Below, one piece after another: positions 50,199-59,007 of a stretch of DNA of 64,000 bases (position 1 is its first letter; the number at the start of each line of letters is the position of its first letter). This DNA is from Methanobacterium_C sp963845285 (GTDB lineage: Archaea > Methanobacteriota > Methanobacteria > Methanobacteriales > Methanobacteriaceae): the NCBI GenBank assembly GCA_963845285.1, contig CAWJRO010000009.1, positions 1 through 64,000 on the forward strand, in the 5' to 3' direction. The notes below the pieces were generated by a model, which searched no databases, was not told the DNA's origin, and was given only the letters and a program-made list of their open reading frames with translations. A program made the translations under genes and the position numbers.

Positions 50199-51827
50199 AT
50201 GAGTCAAAAAAATCATAAAACAGCGATTATAATAGGTGCAGGACCTGCAGGACTAACTGCAGCCTATGAGTTGCTTGATAAAACGGATATAAAACCGATT
50301 ATTTATGAAGCAAGTGATTATATTGGTGGAATTTCGAAAACAGTTAATTATAAAGGTAACCGGATAGATATAGGTGGTCACAGATTCTTCTCAAAATCTG
50401 ACAGGGTTATGAACTGGTGGCAGAACATTTTACCCCTTCAGGGTGCACCGGCCAAGGATGATAAAGCTGTTGGGAGGGAAATTCCATTATCCAGTGAATG
50501 TTTACGAAGACCTATTGGATCTGAAAAAACTGAAAAATGCACAGCTCCAGACCCTGAAAAAACAGATGCAGTTATGCTCAACCGTAGCAGACTTTCAAGA
50601 ATATTCTTCTTGAGGAGTTTCTTTGATTATCCTGTATCTTTAAATTACAATACCTTCTCAAATCTTGGAATAAAAAGAACCATTAAAATAGGTTTAGGTT
50701 ACATTAAATCTTCCATGCACAAGATCAACGAAGAAAAATCCCTCGAAGACTTCTTTATAAACCGATTTGGAGTGGAACTTTACCACACATTCTTTAAAGA
50801 TTACACAGAAAAGGTTTGGGGAGTTTCATGCAGTGATATAGCTGCTGATTGGGGTTCACAAAGAATAAAAGGACTTTCAATTAAAAAGGCAGTTTCACAT
50901 GCCTTAAAGAAAAGTTTTTCAAGGAACAAAGACTCATCCATCTCCCAGAAAAATGTTGAAACCAGTTTGATTGGACAGTTCATGTATCCAAAACACGGTC
51001 CAGGACAGATGTGGGAAGAAGTTGCAAAAATAGTCACACAGAACGGTGGGGAGATATATCACAGTCACAGAGTTGTGGGGATGGAGGGCAGTGAAAATAA
51101 TATAGTTGCAGTTAAGGTGAGGGATGAAGCAACAGGAGAAGTAGAAATTGTAACAGGAGATTATTTCTTTTCAACCATGCCTGTTCGAGATCTTATAAAC
51201 TCCTTTGAAAGCAACGTACCTGCAGATGTTCGTGAAGTGGCTCAGGGGTTAATGTACCGTGATTTCATTACGGTTGGTCTGCTTTTAAACAAGATGAAGA
51301 TCAAAAATGAGACCAAAACAAAAACAATCAATGATGTAGTGCCAGATAACTGGATCTACATTCAGGAGAGGGATGTGAAAATTGGTAGACTTCAAATATT
51401 CAACAATTGGAGCCCTTACATGGTTGCGGATGAAGATAATGTTTGGATAGGGCTCGAATACTTCTGTAATGAAGGAGATGAAATGTGGAACATGTCTGAT
51501 GAAAAATTCACAGACTTTGCAATAGGTGAACTCGCTAAAATCGATATCATCAACAGGGAAGATGTACTCGACAGTATTGTTATCCATGTGCAAAAAACGT
51601 ATCCTGCATACTTCGGTACATATGACAAGTTTGACGTGGTTCAAGAGTTCACAGACAGTTTTGAGAACCTTTTCCTCATAGGGAGAAATGGAATGCACCG
51701 CTATAATAATATGGACCATTCTATGCTCACGGCTATGAAAGCTGTTGAAAATATCATAAATGGTGTAACTTCAAAGGACAACCTTTGGAATGTTAACGTT
51801 GAAGAAGAGTACCATGAGGAGAAGTAA
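50199..51827 (+). CDS. FAD-dependent oxidoreductase related to UDP-galactopyranose mutase/amine oxidase
   Basis: 542 residues. N-terminal dinucleotide fold TAIIIGAGPAGLTAAYELLD, then EASDYIGGISKTVNYKGNRI and DIGGHRFFSKSDRV, as in Glf- and protoporphyrinogen-oxidase-like proteins. C-terminal FAD motif LFLIGRNGMHRYNNMDHSML. Typical of a family found in O-antigen and surface glycan loci; it may isomerise or oxidise a sugar nucleotide or a lipid-linked sugar. GAGC-type site before ATG 50199. Next to GtrA, which supports a glycan role. Confidence 0.82.
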   Translation: MSQKNHKTAIIIGAGPAGLTAAYELLDKTDIKPIIYEASDYIGGISKTVNYKGNRIDIGGHRFFSKSDRVMNWWQNILPLQGAPAKDDKAVGREIPLSSECLRRPIGSEKTEKCTAPDPEKTDAVMLNRSRLSRIFFLRSFFDYPVSLNYNTFSNLGIKRTIKIGLGYIKSSMHKINEEKSLEDFFINRFGVELYHTFFKDYTEKVWGVSCSDIAADWGSQRIKGLSIKKAVSHALKKSFSRNKDSSISQKNVETSLIGQFMYPKHGPGQMWEEVAKIVTQNGGEIYHSHRVVGMEGSENNIVAVKVRDEATGEVEIVTGDYFFSTMPVRDLINSFESNVPADVREVAQGLMYRDFITVGLLLNKMKIKNETKTKTINDVVPDNWIYIQERDVKIGRLQIFNNWSPYMVADEDNVWIGLEYFCNEGDEMWNMSDEKFTDFAIGELAKIDIINREDVLDSIVIHVQKTYPAYFGTYDKFDVVQEFTDSFENLFLIGRNGMHRYNNMDHSMLTAMKAVENIINGVTSKDNLWNVNVEEEYHEEK

Positions 51828-52210
51828 CTCCTCAAACTCTTATTTTTGCAGTTGAATGTTTTTAAAGGTATAATGGTCATTTAATAGTTTAAAATCTATA
51901 AAAACTAATCATAAAAGATTTAAATCCCTAAATAAGCAAATTAAAAGTGTCAAAATAATTATTGAGAATTTCTAAAAACCTCTAAAATTTAATAATATTA
52001 AAAGTTATAATTTATTTATCACAAATAAATACACCATTTAAAATAGTTATTGGCCCTTAATAAATCAATTAGGTCGTTAATAAATATCATAAAACTATTT
52101 CCAAACATAATATTAACAGTAAATGAAGGTTAATAGAAATTCTCTATTAGACAGCTTTTATAACTAAAATTGAACTGTACAAAAAATTGATCAGTTTTTA
52201 AGGAATTCAA
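51828..52210 (+). promoter_or_regulatory. Intergenic region with promoter of GT-C copy 2
   Basis: 383 AT-rich bases. CTTTTATAAC at 52155-52164 is a good TATA box; the transcript would start near 52186 and carry AAGGA before ATG 52211, so unlike the other island genes this one has a leader. No gene is seen in the rest. Confidence 0.45.
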
Positions 52211-53809
52211 ATGCGCATATTAAACAGGATTATCTCACTAAAAAGACCTATACAAACGTCAAAACTTGATATTAGGCTGGTATTTGTTTTAATTATTTAT
52301 GTGGTGTTAAGTATTATTCTCTTTAGGTACTACCAGTACCAGATTAACAACGATGGAATAGGGTATATCAACACTGCTAAGTCATATATGTCTGGAAATT
52401 TTTATGGTTCCATCAGTGATTACTGGGGGCCTCTTTTATCATGGTTACTGGTGCCATTTCTGTTTTTTGGACAAACACCTGTGACTACATTACATTCAAC
52501 AAAGATATTGTCTTTAATCTTAGGTTTTTTCACAATAATTGGTTTAAGACAGCTTTCTTACAGATTTGAGATGGACGAAGTTGTTAGGACAGTTGTACTT
52601 TTCATAATGGTTCCAGTTGTTCTATATTTTGCACTTAGTCTAATAACACCAGATTTGCTCATGGTTTGCGTTCTTGTTTATTATTTAGCAATCATATTTA
52701 ATTTAAATTATCCTGATAAATTGTTTAATGGAATATTGTGTGGAATATTTGGTGCATTGGCTTATTTAACTAAAAGTTATGGATTTATATTTTTCATTGT
52801 CAGTTTCTTGATCTTAAACTTTTTCCATTACTTAAGGGCTTCAGATAAAATTAGAAGAAGAAAAGTCCTGAAAAATCTTATTTTAGGATTCACTGTATTT
52901 TTGGCAATAAGTGGTATTTGGATAGGTTTAATAAGTAGTAAAGAAGGGAAATTAACATTTGGAACTGCAGGAGAGTTTAATCATGCACTTGTAGGTCCTC
53001 AATCACAAGGATTCGCTGAGTATTCCCAGGGAATTTCTAAACCCTATGACGTCAATCCAGATTTCTCCCCAAAACAATGGAGTCCTTTCTCGTCGTGGAG
53101 CAACTTCAAATATCAATTAAATTTGACATGGAACAATGCCCTGAAAATTGGATTCATACTCAATTATTTTTCATATTTATCCCTCTTCATAATTTTAGCT
53201 TACATTGTAATGTGTATTCAGCCACCTCGCAAGTTAATCTCACAAAATGAGGTACTTTACCCCCTTGTAACATTGATTATCTGTGCTGCGGGTTATGTGC
53301 TGGTACTCGTTGAAGAAAGATATATATGGATTGTTTATGTTCTTTTAATATTGATGGGCGGATATTTAATTAATATACTCTTTAAAACCGATTTTTTTAC
53401 AAAAGAGAAGTTTGCAAATATAAGAAAAACAGTACTACTACTTATATTTGCAGTTTCATTCATGATAATGCCCGCAAATTATCTTGTTACTAATATTCAT
53501 ACTGGAGAAGATATTTACACTTTAAGTAATACATTAATGAATCAATATGGGGTGCATGGCAGCGTAGCAACTAATGATAAGTTAACAGACTTGAATTATC
53601 TGGCCTATTACATGAATATCACTATTTATGGTCAGGCACAGAAAAATATCAGTTCTACAAAGCTTCAAAATGACCTAGACAGATATGGAATTGATTACTA
53701 CTTTGTCTGGGGCTCAAACCAATCCATTAATTTAAAAGGTTATAATGACGTAACAAATGGGAAAATAAAAGATTTGAAGATATATTCTTCACATATTCCT
53801 TTAAAATAA
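52211..53809 (+). CDS. GT-C membrane glycosyltransferase (ArnT/PMT-like), copy 2
   Basis: 532 residues, a paralogue of the protein at 44280-45941: YQYQINNDGIGYINTAKSYM (candidate catalytic Asp in the first loop), YWGPLLSWLLVPFLFFG, ALAYLTKSYGFIFFIV, VEERYIWIVYVLLILMGGY and a soluble tail (HGSVATNDKLTDLNYL ... GIDYYFVWGSN). N-D at the catalytic position replaces N-K-D of copy 1. It is the last gene of the island, just before guaAA, which lies on the opposite strand. Confidence 0.8.
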   Translation: MRILNRIISLKRPIQTSKLDIRLVFVLIIYVVLSIILFRYYQYQINNDGIGYINTAKSYMSGNFYGSISDYWGPLLSWLLVPFLFFGQTPVTTLHSTKILSLILGFFTIIGLRQLSYRFEMDEVVRTVVLFIMVPVVLYFALSLITPDLLMVCVLVYYLAIIFNLNYPDKLFNGILCGIFGALAYLTKSYGFIFFIVSFLILNFFHYLRASDKIRRRKVLKNLILGFTVFLAISGIWIGLISSKEGKLTFGTAGEFNHALVGPQSQGFAEYSQGISKPYDVNPDFSPKQWSPFSSWSNFKYQLNLTWNNALKIGFILNYFSYLSLFIILAYIVMCIQPPRKLISQNEVLYPLVTLIICAAGYVLVLVEERYIWIVYVLLILMGGYLINILFKTDFFTKEKFANIRKTVLLLIFAVSFMIMPANYLVTNIHTGEDIYTLSNTLMNQYGVHGSVATNDKLTDLNYLAYYMNITIYGQAQKNISSTKLQNDLDRYGIDYYFVWGSNQSINLKGYNDVTNGKIKDLKIYSSHIPLK

Positions 53810-53977
53810 CATTAGAACAGATATAAAAATAAAAAAATTTGGTAAATTAAATTCTGAAATAGAAAATACTTTAAAAAAACCTTATTATCTTAGAAAGCCC
53901 TTATTTATTAAAGGTTGTATAATTAATGTCGGTTTTTTAAAAAATTTAAATTTTAATTGATATCAACCAAGTGATAA

Positions 53978-54544
53978 TTAACCTTTGAACTCCTTGCAAA
54001 CATCGTAAAAGTTTTCAAAGATCTTTTCACCATTCTCAGTGTGGTGCACTTCAGGATGGAACTGTATACCATATATGGGTTTGGTTTCATGTTTCATGGC
54101 TTCAATTTTACATATTGGTGATGATGCCAGAAGTTTAAACTCTGGAGGTAATGTTTTTACTTCGTCTTTGTGGGATGCCCAGACTTCCATAGAATTTCCA
54201 AGGCCCTTGAAAATGTCATTTTCATCATTTATATTTAAACAGATTTTTGCGTAACTTTCAATGCCTGCAACACCTATTTCGCCGCCAAATGCTTTGGCTA
54301 TGATCTGATGGCCGAGGCAGATCCCAAGTATTGGAATGTTCAGATTTTTAACGTATTCTAATGAGTTCCCAGCTCTTTCAACAGAAGGACCGCCGCCTAA
54401 AATTATTCCTGAGGGGTTTTTATCATTTATCTCATCTAATGATGTTGAATTTGGAATTAGTTCTGAAGGAATCTTCAAGTAATGTAACGTCCTGTGAATC
54501 CTGTGGTTGTATTGTCCATGGTTGTTTACAACAAGTATTTTCAT
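53978..54544 (-). CDS. guaAA: GMP synthase subunit A (glutamine amidotransferase)
   Basis: 188 residues, class I glutaminase subunit supplying ammonia to GuaAB for GMP synthesis. Nucleophile cysteine in ILGICLGHQIIAKAFGG; His-Glu pair in FHPEVHHTENGEKIF; start VVNNHGQYNHRIHRTLHYL is typical for archaeal GuaAA. AAGGAG precedes ATG 54544. It points toward guaAB, but 12.4 kb with the glycosylation island intervenes, so co-transcription is unlikely now. Confidence 0.95.
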   Translation of the reverse strand: MKILVVNNHGQYNHRIHRTLHYLKIPSELIPNSTSLDEINDKNPSGIILGGGPSVERAGNSLEYVKNLNIPILGICLGHQIIAKAFGGEIGVAGIESYAKICLNINDENDIFKGLGNSMEVWASHKDEVKTLPPEFKLLASSPICKIEAMKHETKPIYGIQFHPEVHHTENGEKIFENFYDVCKEFKG

Positions 54545-54712
54545 TTATTATCTCCTTAATATTACTTAATTCCTTAATTTAATCAATTTTATTACATTAA
54601 TTAGAAATATTAAATTAACCAAAACATTATATGGTATGTTTTTTAGGTTTAATTCAAATAATTAATGATAGAATGGAAATATTTTTATGTCCAAAGTCAC
54701 AAGAATAAAAAT

Positions 54713-54874
54713 ATGGAATTTAAAGATATTATATTCACAATAATAGCACTTGTATTTGCAGTGATTTTAGTTTATTTCCTGATATGGCTTCTGCCAGTTA
54801 TACTTGTATTAATAATAGCTTTTGTGATATATATATTTTTGAAGGGAAACTACGGGAAATCCAACTGGGATTGA
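54713..54874 (+). CDS. Small membrane protein
   Basis: 53 residues from ATG 54713 (an upstream ATG 16 codons earlier is possible). One long or two tightly packed membrane helices (IIFTIIALVFAVILVYFLIWLLPVILVLIIAFVIYIFL in pieces), then GNYGKSNWD. I know no function. Small hydrophobic proteins of this kind are common in Methanobacterium. Confidence 0.5.
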   Translation: MEFKDIIFTIIALVFAVILVYFLIWLLPVILVLIIAFVIYIFLKGNYGKSNWD

Positions 54875-55054
54875 TCAACTTTTAATCAAAACTTTTTTTG
54901 TTTTTAATATTTAAATTGGAGTTGTGGATCAATCTTAAGGTCATTAAACATTTAATGATTTCAAAGGATTAAATTGTGATAGTACAGTTTTTAAATATGT
55001 TAAAATGTATTAAATCGTTATATTGTAGTTTTAAATAGGTAAAAAGGAGTTAAA

Positions 55055-55681
55055 ATGTTAGATCTTGGATCGGTGGGAATGGAAAAAGGTATGCTCTATG
55101 AAACAGTTATAACCACAATAAATAGGGATGGAAAGCCTAATGCAGCTCCAATTGGGGTTATATGTAAGGATGAAAATGAAATAGTTCTTTACCTGCACCA
55201 GGGATCCCACACAGTTAAAAATATAAAGACTGAAGGTAGATTAGTTGTTAATATTCTTAAAGATCCAATAGTTTTTGTGGAATCAACACTTGGAAATCTA
55301 TCTGAAGATTATTTTGAGCAATATGGTGATGATTTTTACGTAAAAAATACGGATGCGTTTTTCACGGCAAATGTAACCCATATAAGAGATGTTGAAAGAG
55401 AAGATCAATTTGGAGTGTCCACAACAACAGTTTTGAGGGCAAAAGTTGTTGAAATAGTAAAAAAAAGTGAACATGTTGAACCTTTAAACAGGGCAATCTA
55501 TGGGGTAATTGAGGCTCTTGTTTACCTCACACGGATGGATATGGTTTCAGGTGACATGGAAAAACTCTACCGCCATAGAATGAATGAGATCTCACGAATT
55601 GTCAACAAAGTAGGTGGACAGGAACATAAAAAGGCCATGAAAAAGATTTTAGAGGCATTCAGTAAGTATGATGATAAATAG
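55055..55681 (+). CDS. DUF447 family FMN-binding-like protein
   Basis: 208 residues. The N-terminal part is like flavin reductase split-barrel proteins: YETVITTINRDGKPNAAPIGV, YLHQGSHTVKNIKTEGRLVVNI; then FTANVTHIRDVE and a helical end. DUF447 is a conserved archaeal family, and an FMN-bound role, possibly in methanogen cofactor metabolism, has been suggested, but no activity is settled. AAAGGAG precedes ATG 55055. Confidence 0.85.
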   Translation: MLDLGSVGMEKGMLYETVITTINRDGKPNAAPIGVICKDENEIVLYLHQGSHTVKNIKTEGRLVVNILKDPIVFVESTLGNLSEDYFEQYGDDFYVKNTDAFFTANVTHIRDVEREDQFGVSTTTVLRAKVVEIVKKSEHVEPLNRAIYGVIEALVYLTRMDMVSGDMEKLYRHRMNEISRIVNKVGGQEHKKAMKKILEAFSKYDDK

Positions 55682-55836
55682 ATTCATATTAAGAGATAGA
55701 ATCACTAATTAAATAATATAAATAATATTGATTAATTTAACTGGTTATTCATTGGTTATTTTAAATAAATCATTATTATTGACCATTTAAAGCATCAACT
55801 TCCTTTTAACTATTCTATTTTGTAGTTTCTGTGTAT

Positions 55837-57459
55837 CTAACTCTTCATTACATCAACAAAATCGAATTTTTCAACGTCAAAAAGGCCCTTGTCACTTATT
55901 TTAAGCTTTGGAATTACAAGTAAAGCCATAAATGACATTGACATGAATGGAGATTTTAATTTACAGCCCATTTCATTTACAAACTTGTGAAGTGCATTTA
56001 ATCTGGATGAAACTTCAGATACATTTTTGGTGCTCATAAGACCACCTACTGGAAGCTCTAAAATATAATATTCGCCATTTGAAACTGCTGCAAGTCCGCC
56101 TTTACATTTTATAACTGTGTTAACGGCATCTGCCATATCTTGACTGGTGGTTCCAACAACAATTATATTGTGGGAGTCATGGGCAACACTGGATGCAATT
56201 GCGCCTTCTTTCAGGCCGAAACCATGCACAAAAGCATTTGAAATCCTGTCATGGCCATAACGTTCAACAACAGCAATTTTAAGCACGTCTTTCACAGTAT
56301 CAGGCATTAATATTCCTTCATCAACTCTTAAATCAGCTTCTGATTCCAGGGTTAAGAGCTGGCCTTTAACAGCATCGATCACCCTTACAGTTTCCTTGTT
56401 TTTGGTTGTTTTATTTTTCCATTCCTTTGGTTTGGATGATATGTCAAAATCAGAAGGTTTCTTTGGGGTTAAGGTTAGACTCGTTCCAAGTTCTGTGGGT
56501 TTCACAGAAAACTTAGGTTTTCCCTCCCGTGATACAAGGTTTCCATCTATAAACACCTTTTTAGCATCGAATTTTTCAAGACCGTCCACAACAACCAGAT
56601 CCGCAGCCCTTCCCGGGGATACAGATCCAAGATTCAGGTTGTAATGTTTTGATGGATTAATTGTAACCATTTTAATCGCGTCTATGGGATCAAGACCATA
56701 TTGGATTGCTTTTTTGAGCATTTCATCTACATGCCCAACTAACAGGTCTTCAGGGTGTTTATCGTCAGATACTATAAAATCTCCACCTGCAGGTACGAGA
56801 TCTTTGAGGTTCTTTGCTGATGAACCCTCACGAAGCATTATTTTCATTCCAAGCCGCTTCTTTTCCATTACTTCAGTCACTTTAGAACATTCATGTTCTG
56901 TGGATATGCCTGCAGATACATATTTACAGAGTTCTTTTCCGGATAATAATGGTGCATGGCCATCAATCGGTTTTCCAAGCCTTTTTGCAATCTTTATCTT
57001 TTCGATGACAGTTGGATCTTCCCCAAGAACTCCTGGGAAGTTCATCATCTCACCTAAAGCCACCATATTCTCCATTTCAAGGAGTCTTTCTATTTCTTTT
57101 GGACCTAAAACTGCTCCAGATGTTTCAAATGGTGTTGAAGGGACACATGATGGTGCTGTGAGAAATACCTTGAGTGGAACGGAGTTTGAATCTTTTATAA
57201 TGTATTCTATGCCCTTAAATCCCATAACGTTGGCAATTTCATGGGGATCTGAAACAACTGATGTTGTACCGTGGGGCACCACAGCTTCTGCAAAACGAGA
57301 TGGTGTTAACATGGAACTTTCAATGTGTATATGGGCATCTATGAAACCTGGAAGTATCAGGTTGTCAAATTCTTTTTTGACAGGTTTTACACATTTTATA
57401 AGTCCATTTTGAACTTCAATTTCTGCAGGATAAATTTCCTCTGTAAATACGTTAAGCAC
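55837..57459 (-). CDS. ade: Adenine deaminase
   Basis: 540 residues; deaminates adenine to hypoxanthine in purine salvage. Amidohydrolase metal site PGFIDAHIHIESSMLTPSRF, GHAPLLSGKELCKY, HECSKVTE, SDDKHPEDLL and PGRAADLVVVDGLE, followed by the Ade C-terminal domain (AVVERYGHDRISNAFVHGF ... SVAHDSHNIIVVGT). GTG 57459 is the first ordinary start codon. The family's usual N-terminal IIKGN text lies just before it in frame, with AGGAGGGG upstream of an ATA-ATA pair, so initiation may occur at a non-standard codon. Confidence 0.92.
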   Translation of the reverse strand: MLNVFTEEIYPAEIEVQNGLIKCVKPVKKEFDNLILPGFIDAHIHIESSMLTPSRFAEAVVPHGTTSVVSDPHEIANVMGFKGIEYIIKDSNSVPLKVFLTAPSCVPSTPFETSGAVLGPKEIERLLEMENMVALGEMMNFPGVLGEDPTVIEKIKIAKRLGKPIDGHAPLLSGKELCKYVSAGISTEHECSKVTEVMEKKRLGMKIMLREGSSAKNLKDLVPAGGDFIVSDDKHPEDLLVGHVDEMLKKAIQYGLDPIDAIKMVTINPSKHYNLNLGSVSPGRAADLVVVDGLEKFDAKKVFIDGNLVSREGKPKFSVKPTELGTSLTLTPKKPSDFDISSKPKEWKNKTTKNKETVRVIDAVKGQLLTLESEADLRVDEGILMPDTVKDVLKIAVVERYGHDRISNAFVHGFGLKEGAIASSVAHDSHNIIVVGTTSQDMADAVNTVIKCKGGLAAVSNGEYYILELPVGGLMSTKNVSEVSSRLNALHKFVNEMGCKLKSPFMSMSFMALLVIPKLKISDKGLFDVEKFDFVDVMKS

Positions 57460-57561
57460 GTTCCCTTTTATTATAAAAGCCCCTCCTTTACTAATTTTAC
57501 GGGTTATATTAAATACTGTAGGTTTATACTCTAAAGTTTTTGTATTTTTTTTATATTGATC

Positions 57562-57668
57562 GAGGCTGTCTCGTAATTACTTTTGACATGTATAATTTTG
57601 CTTATTTTTGAATTTAAAGCTTTATTTGTTCTTATTTTTTTGCAAATTCTGAACTATGGGACAGCCTC
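57562..57668 (-). mobile_element. 107-bp MITE, copy 2
   Basis: Inverse orientation of the element at 27726-27832: GAGGCTGTCTCGTAATTAC at the left and ATGGGACAGCCTC at the right. It is flanked by TGATC on both sides (57557-57561 and 57669-57673), a 5-bp target duplication. It matches copy 1 without gaps (about 91 of 107 positions by eye). It lies between the divergently transcribed ade and methyltransferase genes. Confidence 0.88.
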
Positions 57669-57796
57669 TGATCTGTTAATATTTTTTTAGATTTGGTAAT
57701 TTGGGGTAATTGGGTAAGTTTGAAATAAATTAGTTTGAAATAAATTAATTAAAGATCATTGCACTATAAAACTAGATATATAAATGAGGGATTGAA

Positions 57797-58633
57797 ATGG
57801 AACAAAATTTAAAGAGTATATCCGAAACCATGCTTATTCCGTTGTGGGCTAAGGCAGTTGAATCAAATTATCCTGATCCGATCATTAAAGATGTTAAAGC
57901 CGCTGAAATCATGGATGAAATCGAATACGATTTTGCAAGGCTTGATAAAGAATGGCCAACTCAGATTAGTGTTGTTGTTAGAACCGAAATTTTAGATAAT
58001 GCAACAAAAGCTTTTATTAACAAACATCCCGATGCTGTTATCATTAATATTGGTTGCGGCCTTGACACCAGATTTTCTAGATTGGATAACAGTCAGATTC
58101 GATGGTACGATCTTGATTTACCTGAAGTTATCAGTATTAGACAACAATTTTTTGATGAAACAGATCATTACAAGATGATAGCTAAATCTGTCTTTGATTA
58201 TTCATGGATTGATGATGTAATTGATGATGCAAAGATTGATGATGTGAAAGATAAAAAATCGGTTTTAATTATTGTAGAAGGAACATTGATGTATTTTACA
58301 GAAAAAGAGGTAAAAAACCTTATAAATAAGTTGGTAACATCATTTCCTGGTGCTGAGATGCTCCTTGAAACCACATCACCTGCACTGGTAAAACAGAGCC
58401 AGAAACAGGACCTAATTAAGAATCAATATCAGATAAATGTAACGCTTCATTGGGGGATTAAAAGAGGAAAGTGGATAGAAAAACTGAACAACAGGATCAA
58501 GTTTATTGCAGAGTGGCACTACTTTGATTATCATCGGGACAGATGGAAAAAAATACGTTGGTTAGCGTTAATTCCACAGTTTAAGAATAGATTTGGGAAT
58601 CGAATTGTTCATTTAAGTTTTATTCCATTATAA
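57797..58633 (+). CDS. Leucine carboxyl methyltransferase-like / class I O-methyltransferase
   Basis: 278 residues. PPM/LCMT family pattern: ETMLIPLWAKAVESNYPDP, VVVRTEILDNATKAFI, VIINIGCGLDTRFSRLDN (SAM site), RWYDLDLPEVISIRQQFF and VLIIVEGTLMYFTEKEVKNL. Related proteins methylate carboxyl or hydroxyl groups of polyketides or peptides; the substrate here is unknown. No biosynthetic genes are nearby. ATG 57797 follows GAGGGA. Confidence 0.85.
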   Translation: MEQNLKSISETMLIPLWAKAVESNYPDPIIKDVKAAEIMDEIEYDFARLDKEWPTQISVVVRTEILDNATKAFINKHPDAVIINIGCGLDTRFSRLDNSQIRWYDLDLPEVISIRQQFFDETDHYKMIAKSVFDYSWIDDVIDDAKIDDVKDKKSVLIIVEGTLMYFTEKEVKNLINKLVTSFPGAEMLLETTSPALVKQSQKQDLIKNQYQINVTLHWGIKRGKWIEKLNNRIKFIAEWHYFDYHRDRWKKIRWLALIPQFKNRFGNRIVHLSFIPL

Positions 58634-59007
58634 GCTTCAAATTTTCTTCTTTCAAAGTTATGGATTTAAAATCATCAAACAAAACAATAAAAAAACACTC
58701 TTTTATTGTTGGCAAGTTTTTCAGATAAAATTGTTGTCATCTAAGGTGGTGGATGGTATGCGTGTGGGTGTATGTATGTTGTATCAAACTATTCTATATT
58801 CTGAAAATAAAGTAACCCTAATTGTAAGTTGATGGTTGCTTACAGCAAATATAATATTTTCAATTTTCTTTCAAATATGGTGCGTTACTTTACAGTAAAC
58901 TTATAGTTTGGATCAATCAGTTTTTAACAATTTACAGAACTGAAACCAATTAAAAATAGAAGTAACTATTAAAAAAAATATTGAAAGAAAAAGATATAAA
59001 AAAAGAG
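58634..59007. other. Gene-free stretch
   Basis: 374 bases. A G/T-rich patch (58741-58790, GGTGGTGGATGGTATGCGTG and similar) stands out from the AT-rich surroundings. GTTACTTTACAGTAAAC near 58883 is a short near-palindrome. No gene recognised. The right end is the T-rich downstream region of the TIGR00300 gene on the minus strand. Confidence 0.4.

Noticed and set aside
41884..53809. Provirus or integrated plasmid
   Set aside because: No capsid, terminase, replication or partition genes, and the lone integrase is 29 kb away. Content is surface glycosylation only.
58741..58790. G/T-rich patch as a possible RNA gene
   Set aside because: No stable stem or tRNA-like fold could be found by eye, and composition alone is not enough.
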